Below are positions 33,388-41,999 of a DNA stretch of 64,000 nucleotides, piece after piece. The notes under the pieces were generated by a model, which searched no databases, was not told the origin of the DNA, and saw only the letters and a list, made by a program, of their open reading frames with translations. How positions within the stretch are numbered: the first letter of the stretch is position 1; every line of letters starts with the position of its first letter. The DNA is from Hoyosella sp. YIM 151337 (GTDB lineage: Bacteria > Actinomycetota > Actinomycetes > Mycobacteriales > Mycobacteriaceae). The DNA is taken from NCBI RefSeq assembly GCF_026041215.1, contig NZ_JAPEIQ010000006.1:450146-514145 (forward strand). Reading direction: 5' to 3'. The position numbers were made by a program, and so were the translations under genes.

Positions 33388-34194
33388 ATGACGGACCAAC
33401 GACCTCTGGCACTTATCACAGGAGCGTCGAGCGGAATCGGGCTCGCGCTTGCGCGGCACTTCGGGCGACGCGGATACGACCTTGTCGTCACCGCTGACGA
33501 TCAGCAGATCAGCCATGCCGCGCAGGAACTGGCCGAGACGGGGGCAGACGTACAGAGCACGCAACTGGACCTGCGCCACCCCGACTCGGTCGACGAGTTG
33601 TACTCCGTGATTGCGGCGACCAACCGACCCCTTCACGCAGCGGCGCTGAACGCTGGCGTGGGACAGAGCGGGGCATTCCTCGACACCGATTTGCAGGACG
33701 ATCTCGGCATCATCGACCTGAATGTGCGTTCCACCGTGCACCTCGCGAAACTTGTTCTGCGTGACATGGCGGCGACGGGCCACGGCAAGGTGCTCGTGAC
33801 ATCGTCGGTGGCGGCCCATATGCCCGGGCCTTACCAGCCGATTTACAACGCTTCCAAGGCCTTCCTGCAGTCGTTTTGCGAGGCAGTCGCCACCGAGATG
33901 GAAGACCTCGCCCAGGCAAGCATCACGGTGACAGCTCTGCTGCCGGGACCCACAGACACCGAGTTCTTCGAACGAGCTGATCTCACCGACACTCGGCTCG
34001 GGCAAATGAACAAGGACGACCCGGCATTGGTCGCTGAACAAGCTTTCGACGCCCTGATGAGTGGGAAACGCAACGCCTTCGCCGGCTCGCTCAAATCACG
34101 AGCCATGGGCGCGGCCGCTCGGGCAACTCCCGACCGTGCCGCGTCTCAATTCCACCGGAAGCTCGCGGAACCAGGGTCCGGCACCAGCGACTAG
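33388..34194 (+). CDS. short-chain dehydrogenase/reductase
   Basis: A 268-aa Rossmann oxidoreductase. Cofactor motif TGASSGIG near residue 12, NAGVG near 86, and the catalytic Ser with YNASK near 152. The C-terminal 70 residues are longer than in minimal SDRs (QAFDALMSGKRNAFAGSLK). It lies 45 nt after the IolE-like gene and may share its transcript. Substrate unknown. Confidence 0.87.
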   Translation: MTDQRPLALITGASSGIGLALARHFGRRGYDLVVTADDQQISHAAQELAETGADVQSTQLDLRHPDSVDELYSVIAATNRPLHAAALNAGVGQSGAFLDTDLQDDLGIIDLNVRSTVHLAKLVLRDMAATGHGKVLVTSSVAAHMPGPYQPIYNASKAFLQSFCEAVATEMEDLAQASITVTALLPGPTDTEFFERADLTDTRLGQMNKDDPALVAEQAFDALMSGKRNAFAGSLKSRAMGAAARATPDRAASQFHRKLAEPGSGTSD

Positions 34195-34220
34195 CAGACC
34201 GCATTGCGGGCAGGCACTCC

Positions 34221-35717
34221 TCACCAGGGCCAAGTGTGAACGGGCGTGCCCTCGCGCATGTGCTCAGTGTATTCAGCGAGCATCTGCGCCAGCGCTTCTT
34301 TGCGGGTTTTCCCCTCCACCTCAAGCCGCGCGACGGTGGCTCGCTGCCAGCCGGCACCGTTCCGGCGGGACAGGCAGCGCTCCTCGATGATGCCGAGGTA
34401 CCGATCGCGCACCTCAGATGAGGCGCCGTAATCCGCCAAACCCTGGTCGGCGAGGGGAAGCAACCAGCGCAGCGCGAGTTCATCGGGTCCGACATCACCG
34501 AATGCCGGCCAGTAAAACCGGGCATCCATACCGTGCTGGGCAGCAGCTTTCAGGTTCGACGCCGCCGCTCCGAACGACATCTGGCTCCACAACGGACGAT
34601 CGGCGTTGGCGAGGGCATGGACCGTACCGTAATAAAACGCCGCATTCGCCATGGTGTCGACAACGGTTGGCCCGCCCGGTAGCACGCGGTTCTCGACGCG
34701 CATTTGCGGATCGCCATCGACGACCGCATACACCGGCCGATTCCAGCGGTAGATCGTGCCGTTATGCATTGACAGTTCCGCGAGCTTTGGCGTCCCGCCA
34801 CGGTCAAGGACCGCGAGCGGGTCCTCATCGTCGACTTCCGGAAGGAGCGCCGGAAAGTACCTGGCGTTCTCATCGAATAGATCGAAAATCGACGTGATCC
34901 AACGCTCACCAAACCACACTCGTGGCCGGACGCCCTGGTTCTTCAGCTCCAGCGATCTCGTATCGATCGCCTGCTCGAAGACCGGGATGCGGCTCTCATG
35001 CCACAGCGCCGTCTGGGCGAGAAATGGTGAGTTAGCACCAAGCGCGACCTGCACCCCCGCGATGCACTGGGCCGCATTCCAGTAGCTGGCGAACATGTCC
35101 GGGTCCACGGCGAGGTGTAGCTGCACCGATGTGCATGCGGCTTCCGGCAGCACGGATGTGCAGTCGATACGCAGGCGTTCCGGCCGTCCATCGAGACCAG
35201 TCCCACTGATATCGATCTCAATGTCTTCCCCGCGGGCGGCGAAAATCTGATCGTTGAGCAATGCATATCGCGGGTTGTCGGTAATCCACGCGGCGTCGAA
35301 ATGTTCCGTTTGCAGGGTGGGAAGCATGCCGATGAGCACGAGGCGTGCGTCATGTTTCGCAGCCACCTCATCCGCGTGCTCGAGCGAGTCGCGAAGCCGG
35401 GATTCGACCTGCGCGATCGAGTCACCGGAAAGGGCGGCGGGCGCAACATTCAGTTCGATGTTGAACCTGCCCAACTCGGTTTGGTAGTCGGTGTCGGCGA
35501 TGGCTTCGAGCACGGTGTCGTTCGCTTTCGCGGGCTCCATCATGTCACCGACAAGATTGAGTTCAACTTCCATGCCGAGCAGCGGAACGGCGCGCATCCG
35601 GTTGAAAGCTCCGTCATGCAGCATCCGTTCGAGCGCTTCGGTGCAGGCGTGTACCTTGCGCCGGAAAAGGCGCCGGTCTTCATGAGTGAACCTGATCGAT
35701 GAGACCTCAGCTCCCAT
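34221..35717 (-). CDS. glutamate-cysteine ligase family protein
   Basis: A 498-aa protein of the GCS2-type carboxylate-amine ligase family. GMEVELNLVG near residue 50 gives the metal/ATP-binding Glu pair; QTELGRFNIELN, TSVQLHLAVDP and RVENRVLPGGPT are further family motifs. The usual product would be gamma-glutamylcysteine or another gamma-glutamyl amide. It is not linked to egtB-E, so a role in ergothioneine synthesis is not supported here. ATG 35717 has GGAG 5 nt before it; GTG 35732 is the alternative. Confidence 0.8.
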   Translation of the reverse strand: MGAEVSSIRFTHEDRRLFRRKVHACTEALERMLHDGAFNRMRAVPLLGMEVELNLVGDMMEPAKANDTVLEAIADTDYQTELGRFNIELNVAPAALSGDSIAQVESRLRDSLEHADEVAAKHDARLVLIGMLPTLQTEHFDAAWITDNPRYALLNDQIFAARGEDIEIDISGTGLDGRPERLRIDCTSVLPEAACTSVQLHLAVDPDMFASYWNAAQCIAGVQVALGANSPFLAQTALWHESRIPVFEQAIDTRSLELKNQGVRPRVWFGERWITSIFDLFDENARYFPALLPEVDDEDPLAVLDRGGTPKLAELSMHNGTIYRWNRPVYAVVDGDPQMRVENRVLPGGPTVVDTMANAAFYYGTVHALANADRPLWSQMSFGAAASNLKAAAQHGMDARFYWPAFGDVGPDELALRWLLPLADQGLADYGASSEVRDRYLGIIEERCLSRRNGAGWQRATVARLEVEGKTRKEALAQMLAEYTEHMREGTPVHTWPW

Positions 35718-35866
35718 AGCCACTCCACTCACTAGCGTCAGCGTTCGAGTTCATACCAGTGCTTTCCCCGACCATAGCGGGACACACCTTATGGTGGCAG
35801 GTAATCCCGCATGGTCCGGGACCTCAGCGCGCAGCTGACGGATAACGAGTATGAGGAGGCAGGACA

Positions 35867-36247
35867 ATCCGAGTTCGCACCGCCACAGGAGCACTGCTGG
35901 CTACAGCCCTCGCCGGAGGCACCCTTGCGGGATGCGGGGCCGACAATGCCGCAGAGCCGCCGCACGTGCATGAGGGTGACGGCCCCGCTGTTGTGCACGT
36001 CAGCAACATGCACTACACACCCGAAACGTTGGTCATCGACGCCGGAACAACAGTCGAGTGGGTCTTCGACGACGGGCCGATCGCACACAACGTCGTCGGT
36101 GTGAGCGAAAACTCCCCGCCCGATTTCGCGAGCCCGATGATCGCCCAAGACACCTGGTCGTATACGTTCGAATCCCCCGGTGAGTACGAGTACATCTGCT
36201 CTGAGCATCCGCAGAAGACCGGCGTCATCGTCGTCGAAGAACCGTGA
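35867..36247 (+). CDS. cupredoxin lipoprotein with anomalous start
   Basis: A plastocyanin-like protein of about 126 aa, probably anchored outside the membrane. The frame reads VRTATGALLATALAGGTLAGC, a lipoprotein signal with lipobox LAGC, then a cupredoxin domain with ligands His in GPIAHNV and Cys/His in YICSEHPQ. No ATG, GTG or TTG precedes the signal in frame; an in-frame TGA lies at 35852. GAGGAGG (35853-35859) points at ATC 35867, so either ATC is the start or a base is extra after the ATG at 35851. The usual axial Met two residues after the His-Pro pair is replaced by Lys (HPQKTG). Confidence 0.65.
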   Translation: MRVRTATGALLATALAGGTLAGCGADNAAEPPHVHEGDGPAVVHVSNMHYTPETLVIDAGTTVEWVFDDGPIAHNVVGVSENSPPDFASPMIAQDTWSYTFESPGEYEYICSEHPQKTGVIVVEEP

Positions 36248-36266
36248 CTGCGTAAAATGGCGAATT

Positions 36267-36722
36267 GTGGATAAAGGCGACATTGCACCCGACTTCAAGC
36301 TGGCCGATCAGAACGGCGAGTATCGGTCGCTGACTGACCTACTCGCAGACGGCCCAGTCGTGCTGTTCTTCTATCCGGCCGCCAACACACCAGTATGCAC
36401 GGCAGAGGCATGCCACTTCCGCGACCTCGGTGCCGAGTTCGCGGCGCTGGGAGCGACCCGTATCGGCATCAGCACCGACTCCGTGGAGACACAGGCCGGG
36501 TTCGCGTCGGCCCGCAGCTTGGACTACCCGCTGCTCTCGGACCCGGATGGCGCGGTGGCCAGTACCTTCGGTGTGAAGCGAGGACTGCTGGGGCGACTCG
36601 CACCGGTGAAGCGGAAAACATTCGTGATCGACACCAGCCGCACGATTCTTGATGTGATCTCGGGCGAACTCAGCGCGAACGTCCACGCCGACAAAGCTCT
36701 CGAGGTGTTGCGTTCGCGCTGA
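36267..36722 (+). CDS. peroxiredoxin, Bcp/AhpE type
   Basis: A 151-aa thiol peroxidase reducing hydroperoxides. The active site reads NTPVCTAEACHFRD, with the peroxidatic Cys and a second Cys five residues later as in atypical 2-Cys Bcp proteins. GTG 36267 lies 8 nt after TAAAAT (36253-36258), so it is probably leaderless. It follows the cupredoxin gene by 19 nt and its stop is 7 nt from that of the convergent acyl-CoA ligase. Confidence 0.88.
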   Translation: MDKGDIAPDFKLADQNGEYRSLTDLLADGPVVLFFYPAANTPVCTAEACHFRDLGAEFAALGATRIGISTDSVETQAGFASARSLDYPLLSDPDGAVASTFGVKRGLLGRLAPVKRKTFVIDTSRTILDVISGELSANVHADKALEVLRSR

Positions 36723-36729
36723 GCAGCGT

Positions 36730-38541
36730 CTACCTGCGCCCGTACAGCGCTTCGATATCGTGCTCGTGTTCTTTCGTGACCACGGAACGCTTGAGTTTCA
36801 TTGACGGGGTGAGCTGACCGTCTTCCACCGTCCAATCGACGGGCAGGATGCGGAACTTGCGGACCGATTCGGCCTTCGACACTGCCAGGTTGCCCTCGTC
36901 AACGGCACTCTGTACAGCAGCTACCAGGTCCGGATCAGCGATTATCTCCGTCAGGGTGCCGGGCTTGGCATGCTTCTCCTGCCACGGAATCAGCGCCTCC
37001 ACATCGAGAGTGACGAGCGCACCGACAAACGGCTCGTTGTCACCGACGACCATCACCTGACTCACCAGTGGGTGCGCACGAATGCGGTCCTCGATGACAG
37101 CGGGCGCCACGTTCTTTCCACCCGCGGTCACGATGATCTCTTTCTTGCGCCCAGTGATCGACAGGTAACCGTGCGCGTCGATGTGGCCGATGTCGCCGGT
37201 ATGGAACCAGCCTTCGCTGTCAATCGCGTCGGAAGTCGCATCTTCGTTGCGCCAGTATCCGCCGAACACCATCGGTCCCTGCGCGAGCACCTCGCCGTCG
37301 TCGGCGATGCGCAGCGAGACGCCCGGAACCGGCAGCCCCACCGTGCCCATCCGGGTCTGGTGCGGCAGATTGACGGTGATCGCAGCTGTCGTCTCAGTGA
37401 GCCCATACCCTTCGAGGACGGTGAGGCCGATACCGCGGTAGAAGTGGCCGAGCCTGCTGCCCAGTGCGGAGCCTCCGGAAATCGCATGGGTTGCTCTGCC
37501 GCCGAGCGTCTTCCGCAGCTTGCGGTAGACGAGCGCGTTGTACAGCGCGCGCCTGCTGCGCAGCCGCAGCGGGATCTGGCCGCGGTCTATGGCCTCGCTG
37601 TACGCGATTGCGGTGTCGACAGCCCGCATGAAGATAGCGCCCTTACCGGCGGCATCCGCCTTCTGGACAGCCCCGTTATACACCTTCTCGAAAACCCGCG
37701 GCACCGCCAGAATGAAACTCGGCCGGAAGCTTGCGAGATCGTCAAGCAGTGTGCGGATATCGGCGCTGTGTCCCATGGTGACGCGCTGGTACACACACCC
37801 GAGCTGAATGACACGCGCAAATACGTGCGCGAGAGGCAGGAACAGTAGTGTCGAACACCCCTGTCGCGCGAAGATCCCGTCGAGTTGCCGAGTGACGTTC
37901 GCTACCTCTGCCAGGAAGTTCGCATGTGTGAGGGTACAGCCCTTGGGCCGGCCTGTCGTTCCAGACGTATAAATAAGCGTGGCAAGCGATTCCGCGCTGA
38001 GTGATGCGCGGCGCGCCTCGACAGCGGTATCTGGAACGGACGAGCCTCGGCTGTCCAGTACGACCATCCCTTCAGCCGCTGCAACAGTCTCACCCTCGAT
38101 CTGGAACACGTGCTGAAGGCTCGGCAGCTGCCCAGCCAGCTCCACTACGGCCGCTGCGTGATCCGGAGTCTCGGTGACGATTGCAGCCGCGCGGGAGTCG
38201 GACAGAATCCAGTGGATCTGTTCCGGGGAGGATGTCTCGTAGATCGGGACGGTGATCGCTCCCGCGCTCCAGATAGCGAAGTCGAGTAGCGTCCACTCGT
38301 AGCGCGTGCGGGAGAGGATCGCGACCCGATCACCCGGACTGATTCCACTCGCGATCAGCCCTCTCGCGAGCGAGTTCACTTCGCTGAGGAACCGCGCCGC
38401 CGTCACGTCGTGCCAGGCCGTGTCGACTTTGCGCCGGAACACAACCGCGTTCGGGTCCTCCGAGGCGTTACGCACGATCATGTCGGTCAGGTTTTCACTG
38501 TCGTTGACGTGTACGCGCGCCGGTGCTGTCAGCTCACGCAT
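36730..38541 (-). CDS. long-chain acyl-CoA synthetase
   Basis: A 603-aa adenylate-forming ligase activating fatty acids. The P-loop TLIYTSGTTGRPKGCTLTHA is near residue 185, YGLTET near 370, and WFHTGDIG plus GRKKEIIVTAGGKNVAP near 440-470. It resembles the FadD15 group, which includes a large N-domain and an ER-loop. Last gene of a four-gene minus-strand operon (SDR, SDR, PhaC-like hydrolase, ligase); its start overlaps the hydrolase end by 13 nt. Confidence 0.92.
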   Translation of the reverse strand: MRELTAPARVHVNDSENLTDMIVRNASEDPNAVVFRRKVDTAWHDVTAARFLSEVNSLARGLIASGISPGDRVAILSRTRYEWTLLDFAIWSAGAITVPIYETSSPEQIHWILSDSRAAAIVTETPDHAAAVVELAGQLPSLQHVFQIEGETVAAAEGMVVLDSRGSSVPDTAVEARRASLSAESLATLIYTSGTTGRPKGCTLTHANFLAEVANVTRQLDGIFARQGCSTLLFLPLAHVFARVIQLGCVYQRVTMGHSADIRTLLDDLASFRPSFILAVPRVFEKVYNGAVQKADAAGKGAIFMRAVDTAIAYSEAIDRGQIPLRLRSRRALYNALVYRKLRKTLGGRATHAISGGSALGSRLGHFYRGIGLTVLEGYGLTETTAAITVNLPHQTRMGTVGLPVPGVSLRIADDGEVLAQGPMVFGGYWRNEDATSDAIDSEGWFHTGDIGHIDAHGYLSITGRKKEIIVTAGGKNVAPAVIEDRIRAHPLVSQVMVVGDNEPFVGALVTLDVEALIPWQEKHAKPGTLTEIIADPDLVAAVQSAVDEGNLAVSKAESVRKFRILPVDWTVEDGQLTPSMKLKRSVVTKEHEHDIEALYGRR

Positions 38542-39716
38542 GCGGGCTCCTTGTGGGATGAAGTGATCAATTCGATTGCCGCCTTGAGTTCGGCGAGTGT
38601 CGGGTTGGTGTGGAAGCGCAACGCACCGATTTCGTCGGCCTGGCGCAGAAAATCAGTGAGTGCCGCCCACGTGGTCGTGCGCGCGTTGCGGCCGGTGAGG
38701 ACTCCCAGGTGACCACCTGGAGCAACCTCGAATCGAACGTATCGAGATGCGGGCAGGAGGGTGGTGAGCCGTTCGACGGCGCGCCGGGGCGCGATCGCGT
38801 CCCCGCTGCCTGCGACAACCATGACGGGCACGCGGATGCGGGCGAAATCAATGCAGCGGCCAGCCACGTCGAGATGCCCGTGGATCAGGCTGTTCTTGCG
38901 GAATAGCAGGTGATAGAGCTGCGCGAAGGTCCGGCCCGGATACGCGGTCATATGGTCGGTGAAGGCATCAACAGCTTCAAGCTGGGCCAGGAAGTCCCGG
39001 TCGTCAAGTTTGCACAGCATCGCGAACGGTTTGGTGACGTTCTTCGAGAGACTGCTGAGCTGGAAAGCTCTCTTGACCAGTGGCTTTGGAGCACCACCGA
39101 GGGTTCGGGCTACCTGGGTCAGGATTCGGCCGCGAGTGGCGGCGACGACCGGTCGCATCGGCCTGACCAGCGGGACGGCGGCGAAGTCCACCGGGCTGGC
39201 GATCGGCGTTATCGAGGCGATCGGAAGGCTCGGCACATCCGCAGCCGTGAGCAGGCAGAACACACCACCTAAGCTCCAGCTGACGAGGTGGACTGGGGCG
39301 CCGCCCGCGTCTTTGCTCACCGCCCGTATCGCCTGCGGGAGGACGTTATGGATCCAGTGCTCGATCCCGAGCTTGCGTTCGCTGAACCCGATCTGGCCGT
39401 AGTCGACGATGTAGGTGCGTCGGCCTGACTGAACGAGGTGCTCTGCGAGGCTGCAGCCGCGGCGCAGATCGAAACACGTGTCCGGCACGGCGAGCGGTGG
39501 AATGAGCAGCACGGGCCCGTGATCGGTTTCCGGCTCCTGGGTGAGACCCATTGCAGGCAGGTAGCGATACACGCTGCGCTGTGGTCCAGCATCGATGAGC
39601 ACCCGGGGCAGCGGGCGAAGGTCGGCGAGCCCGTGGTAGAGGAGCTTCGCGCTGAGGTTTGCTGCCGCGACGGGTAACCGGGCCGGTGTGACGGGCAGTG
39701 GCATCTGAAGTGTCAT
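38529..39716 (-). CDS. PhaC-like alpha/beta hydrolase with serine nucleophile
   Basis: A 395-aa alpha/beta-hydrolase. The front half (VLLIPPLAVPDTCFDLRRGC, then YIVDYGQIGFSERKLGIEHW) and the ending GGHLGVLTGRNA resemble polyhydroxyalkanoate synthases. The nucleophile elbow, however, reads SWSLGG with Ser where synthases have Cys, so ester hydrolysis or acyl transfer is more likely than polymerisation. Asp in GSGDAIAP and His in GGHLG complete the triad. Position between SDRs and an acyl-CoA ligase suggests lipid work. Confidence 0.78.
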   Translation of the reverse strand: MTLQMPLPVTPARLPVAAANLSAKLLYHGLADLRPLPRVLIDAGPQRSVYRYLPAMGLTQEPETDHGPVLLIPPLAVPDTCFDLRRGCSLAEHLVQSGRRTYIVDYGQIGFSERKLGIEHWIHNVLPQAIRAVSKDAGGAPVHLVSWSLGGVFCLLTAADVPSLPIASITPIASPVDFAAVPLVRPMRPVVAATRGRILTQVARTLGGAPKPLVKRAFQLSSLSKNVTKPFAMLCKLDDRDFLAQLEAVDAFTDHMTAYPGRTFAQLYHLLFRKNSLIHGHLDVAGRCIDFARIRVPVMVVAGSGDAIAPRRAVERLTTLLPASRYVRFEVAPGGHLGVLTGRNARTTTWAALTDFLRQADEIGALRFHTNPTLAELKAAIELITSSHKEPACVS

Positions 39717-39746
39717 GAGTTTTCCTGTTTTACGCGCAGCGCCCAG

Positions 39747-40595
39747 TCAGCGTGTGGGCTGGGATTCGCGGCCAGTGAAGTGCTCCATCGTCTTGTAGAC
39801 ACCGAGCACGCGACCCGCAACAAAGTCGCGGACGGAGGTGGGCAGGATGCCCTTGAAAACCTCGCTGAGCAGCACCGTCTTAGGCAGGATGACGAACGGC
39901 GCACCCTTCTTCATCTGCTTCCAGACCTCATCGACCACGGTCTCCGGAGCGAGGATCGGCAGCAGCGGCGCAGCTTTAGCCCCGTCGAACATGCCGGTGC
40001 TGATGTAGTACGGGCACACGGTGGTGACCTTCACATGGCTGTGGCCAGCCTGTTCGAGTTCGAGCCGCACGGAGTCCGACCAGCCGACAGCGGCCCATTT
40101 GGACCCACAATAGGACGCCATGCGCGGATTAGCGGTGAGCCCGGCGGCCGATGCAACGTTGATGACACGGCATTCACCACCGGCGGCGATCATGCCGGGC
40201 AGGAACTCACGCGCGACGAGCATGGGCGCGACGGCGTTGATTTTCATTGTGAAGACGGTGTCCTTGGTGTTGTCCGTCTCCCAGAAATACGAGTTGCCCC
40301 TTACCACACCGGCGTTGTTGAACAGGATCTCGATATCGCCCACTTCGGTGCGGACACGCTCGGCAGCTTCTTCGATCGCGTCTTGGCGTGACACGTCGAC
40401 AACGTACGTGTGCACCCTTACCGCACTGGCACTGCCCTTGCGCAGTTCACGGGCGGTCTCTTCGAGGGCGGCTTCGTTGATGTCCCAAAGCACGATGTCA
40501 GCTGCCTGTTCAGCGGCGGCGAGCTGCGCGTACAGCTTGCCCATGCCCATGGCTGCACCCGTGATCAGCACCTTCTTGTTTTCAACCGTTTTCAT
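39747..40595 (-). CDS. short-chain dehydrogenase/reductase, membrane-lipid type
   Basis: A 282-aa SDR. TGAAMGMGKLYAQLAAAE is the cofactor site, NNAGVVRG follows, and SYCGSKWAAVGWSDS carries the catalytic Tyr and Lys. The C-terminal extension (FVILPKTVLLSEVF, then GILPTSVRDFVAG) is hydrophobic and resembles retinol-dehydrogenase-like SDRs that act on lipid alcohols at the membrane. Second gene of the TetR-controlled operon, 40 nt after the first. Confidence 0.87.
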   Translation of the reverse strand: MKTVENKKVLITGAAMGMGKLYAQLAAAEQAADIVLWDINEAALEETARELRKGSASAVRVHTYVVDVSRQDAIEEAAERVRTEVGDIEILFNNAGVVRGNSYFWETDNTKDTVFTMKINAVAPMLVAREFLPGMIAAGGECRVINVASAAGLTANPRMASYCGSKWAAVGWSDSVRLELEQAGHSHVKVTTVCPYYISTGMFDGAKAAPLLPILAPETVVDEVWKQMKKGAPFVILPKTVLLSEVFKGILPTSVRDFVAGRVLGVYKTMEHFTGRESQPTR

Positions 40596-40635
40596 TGTTC
40601 TGTGTCCTTGGTAGTTGGTATGACGGGGAGCGTGA

Positions 40636-41739
40636 TCACCAGTGGATTCCGGGAAGCAGGCGCATCATGGTTTTCGCCGCGCGGGAGAGCGGCTGATCCT
40701 GGACCAGGATCGAAGCTTTGGCGAGCATCTGCCCGCTGCGGCTGAGCCCTGGATCGCGCTGCGCGGCTGCGCCGTTCGCCTCCGCAGCTGCGGATTCGCC
40801 CTTCGCGGCGAGTGAGTCAGGGAAAACCTTGTATGCCTGGTGCAGAATTTTGTCGACGAGCCCGGGGGCGAGAGTGTAGGCGAGTTCACCGAATGTCCCG
40901 ATCGGGGTACCGATCTCCTTGGGGCGCTTCACCAGCGCACGCAACACCATATCCGCGGCCTCCTCTGGGGAGAGCGTGGGGAACGCGTCGTACATGGAGG
41001 TTGGCGCGATCATGGGGGTGCGAACGAGTGGCATATGCACGGTGGTGAAGCTGACGCCGTCACCGACGACCTCGCTGGCGACAACGCGGCTGAACGCGTC
41101 CAGCGCGGCCTTCGATGCCACATATGCGGAGAACCGCGGCGGGTTTGTCTGCACTCCGATCGACGAAATGTTGACGATGTGACCAAACCCGTTTTCGGCC
41201 ATATGCGGCATCAGCCGAAGCACAAGGCGAACCGCGGCGAAGTAATTGAGCGACATCGTGCGCTCGAAGTCGTGGAAACGGTCGTAGGAGAGGGCGATGG
41301 AGCGCCTGATCGAGCGGCCGGCATTGTTGACGAGCATGTCGACGTGCCCGTGGTTCGCAACGAGGAGGTCAACGAGCGCATCAACGGAGTCATTGTCTGT
41401 GACGTCGCAGGAGTACGTGAAGACGCGCCCAGCACTGGCTTCGTTCAGCGCCTCGATATCAGCCTTGACCGCGTCGAGTTTGTCGAGGCTGCGAGCCACG
41501 AGAATGACCGTGCCGCCGGCCTCAGCAACCTTAACCGCGGTAGCCGCACCGATCCCCGACGAACCTCCAGTGATCACGACGTTTCGGCCAGCGAGCGGCC
41601 GGGGCGCGGTGCCGATGGCGGCGACGGCGCCGCGTGCCACGGATGTGACTGCCGCAAGCTGGCCAGGCTGTGGGAGTGCGGCTTTGTCGACGAGTGCGGT
41701 GATTGCAGCCAGAGGGGCGGCGAGGGCAAGGGGTGCCAT
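40636..41739 (-). CDS. short-chain dehydrogenase with N-terminal extension, acyl-reductase-like
   Basis: A 367-aa SDR. A hydrophobic N-terminal leader of about 45 residues precedes TGGSSGIGAATA; NNAGRSIRRSI and SAYVASKAALDAFS give the active site. Proteins of this shape include fatty-acyl-CoA reductases of the Acr1 kind, but substrate cannot be fixed from sequence. ATG 41739 has GGGAGA about 7 nt upstream; the longer frame to 41814 runs into the operators. First gene of the lipid operon. Confidence 0.82.
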   Translation of the reverse strand: MAPLALAAPLAAITALVDKAALPQPGQLAAVTSVARGAVAAIGTAPRPLAGRNVVITGGSSGIGAATAVKVAEAGGTVILVARSLDKLDAVKADIEALNEASAGRVFTYSCDVTDNDSVDALVDLLVANHGHVDMLVNNAGRSIRRSIALSYDRFHDFERTMSLNYFAAVRLVLRLMPHMAENGFGHIVNISSIGVQTNPPRFSAYVASKAALDAFSRVVASEVVGDGVSFTTVHMPLVRTPMIAPTSMYDAFPTLSPEEAADMVLRALVKRPKEIGTPIGTFGELAYTLAPGLVDKILHQAYKVFPDSLAAKGESAAAEANGAAAQRDPGLSRSGQMLAKASILVQDQPLSRAAKTMMRLLPGIHW

Positions 41740-41814
41740 GGAAATTCTCCCGTGAGATGCAGAGCAGGACATGAGACTGGGGCCACAGTGCCCCGTGCAG
41801 AAGATCAGCTTCAC

Positions 41815-41832
41815 TGGTACTGCTTCGTACCA
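41815..41832. promoter_or_regulatory. TetR operator candidate, copy 1
   Basis: TGGTAC, six bases, GTACCA: a perfect 6-bp inverted repeat. Its centre is exactly 33 nt from that of copy 2, about three helical turns. It lies 76 nt upstream of the SDR start codon. Confidence 0.65.
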
Positions 41833-41848
41833 TTACGCATCACAGTAT

Positions 41849-41864
41849 GGTACGCGACAGTACC
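41849..41864. promoter_or_regulatory. TetR operator candidate, copy 2
   Basis: GGTAC, six bases, GTACC: the same half-sites and spacing as copy 1. It lies between the divergent lipid operon and the tetR gene. Confidence 0.65.
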
Positions 41865-41958
41865 GAAGCGCAAGTGATGGTGGACACAATCTGCAGATCA
41901 GTAAAGAACGCCCAGTTGGGAGCGGGCAGGCAGCCTCAAACACGCACTGCTGAGCATT

Positions 41959-41974
41959 GGTACGATCGAATACC
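41959..41974. promoter_or_regulatory. TetR operator candidate, copy 3 (one mismatch)
   Basis: GGTAC, six bases, ATACC: one base away from copies 1 and 2. It lies 26 nt before the tetR start codon, a position fit for autoregulation. Confidence 0.55.
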
Positions 41975-41999
41975 GGAAGGTCGCAGAGGAGGCCCACCA

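Noticed and set aside
36970-37848. A 292-codon plus-strand frame opposite the acyl-CoA ligase gene
   Set aside because: Shadow frame over conserved ligase motifs on the minus strand.
38529-39716. Call of a PHA synthase
   Set aside because: The nucleophile elbow has Ser, not the Cys required for the synthase, and no PHA granule genes adjoin.
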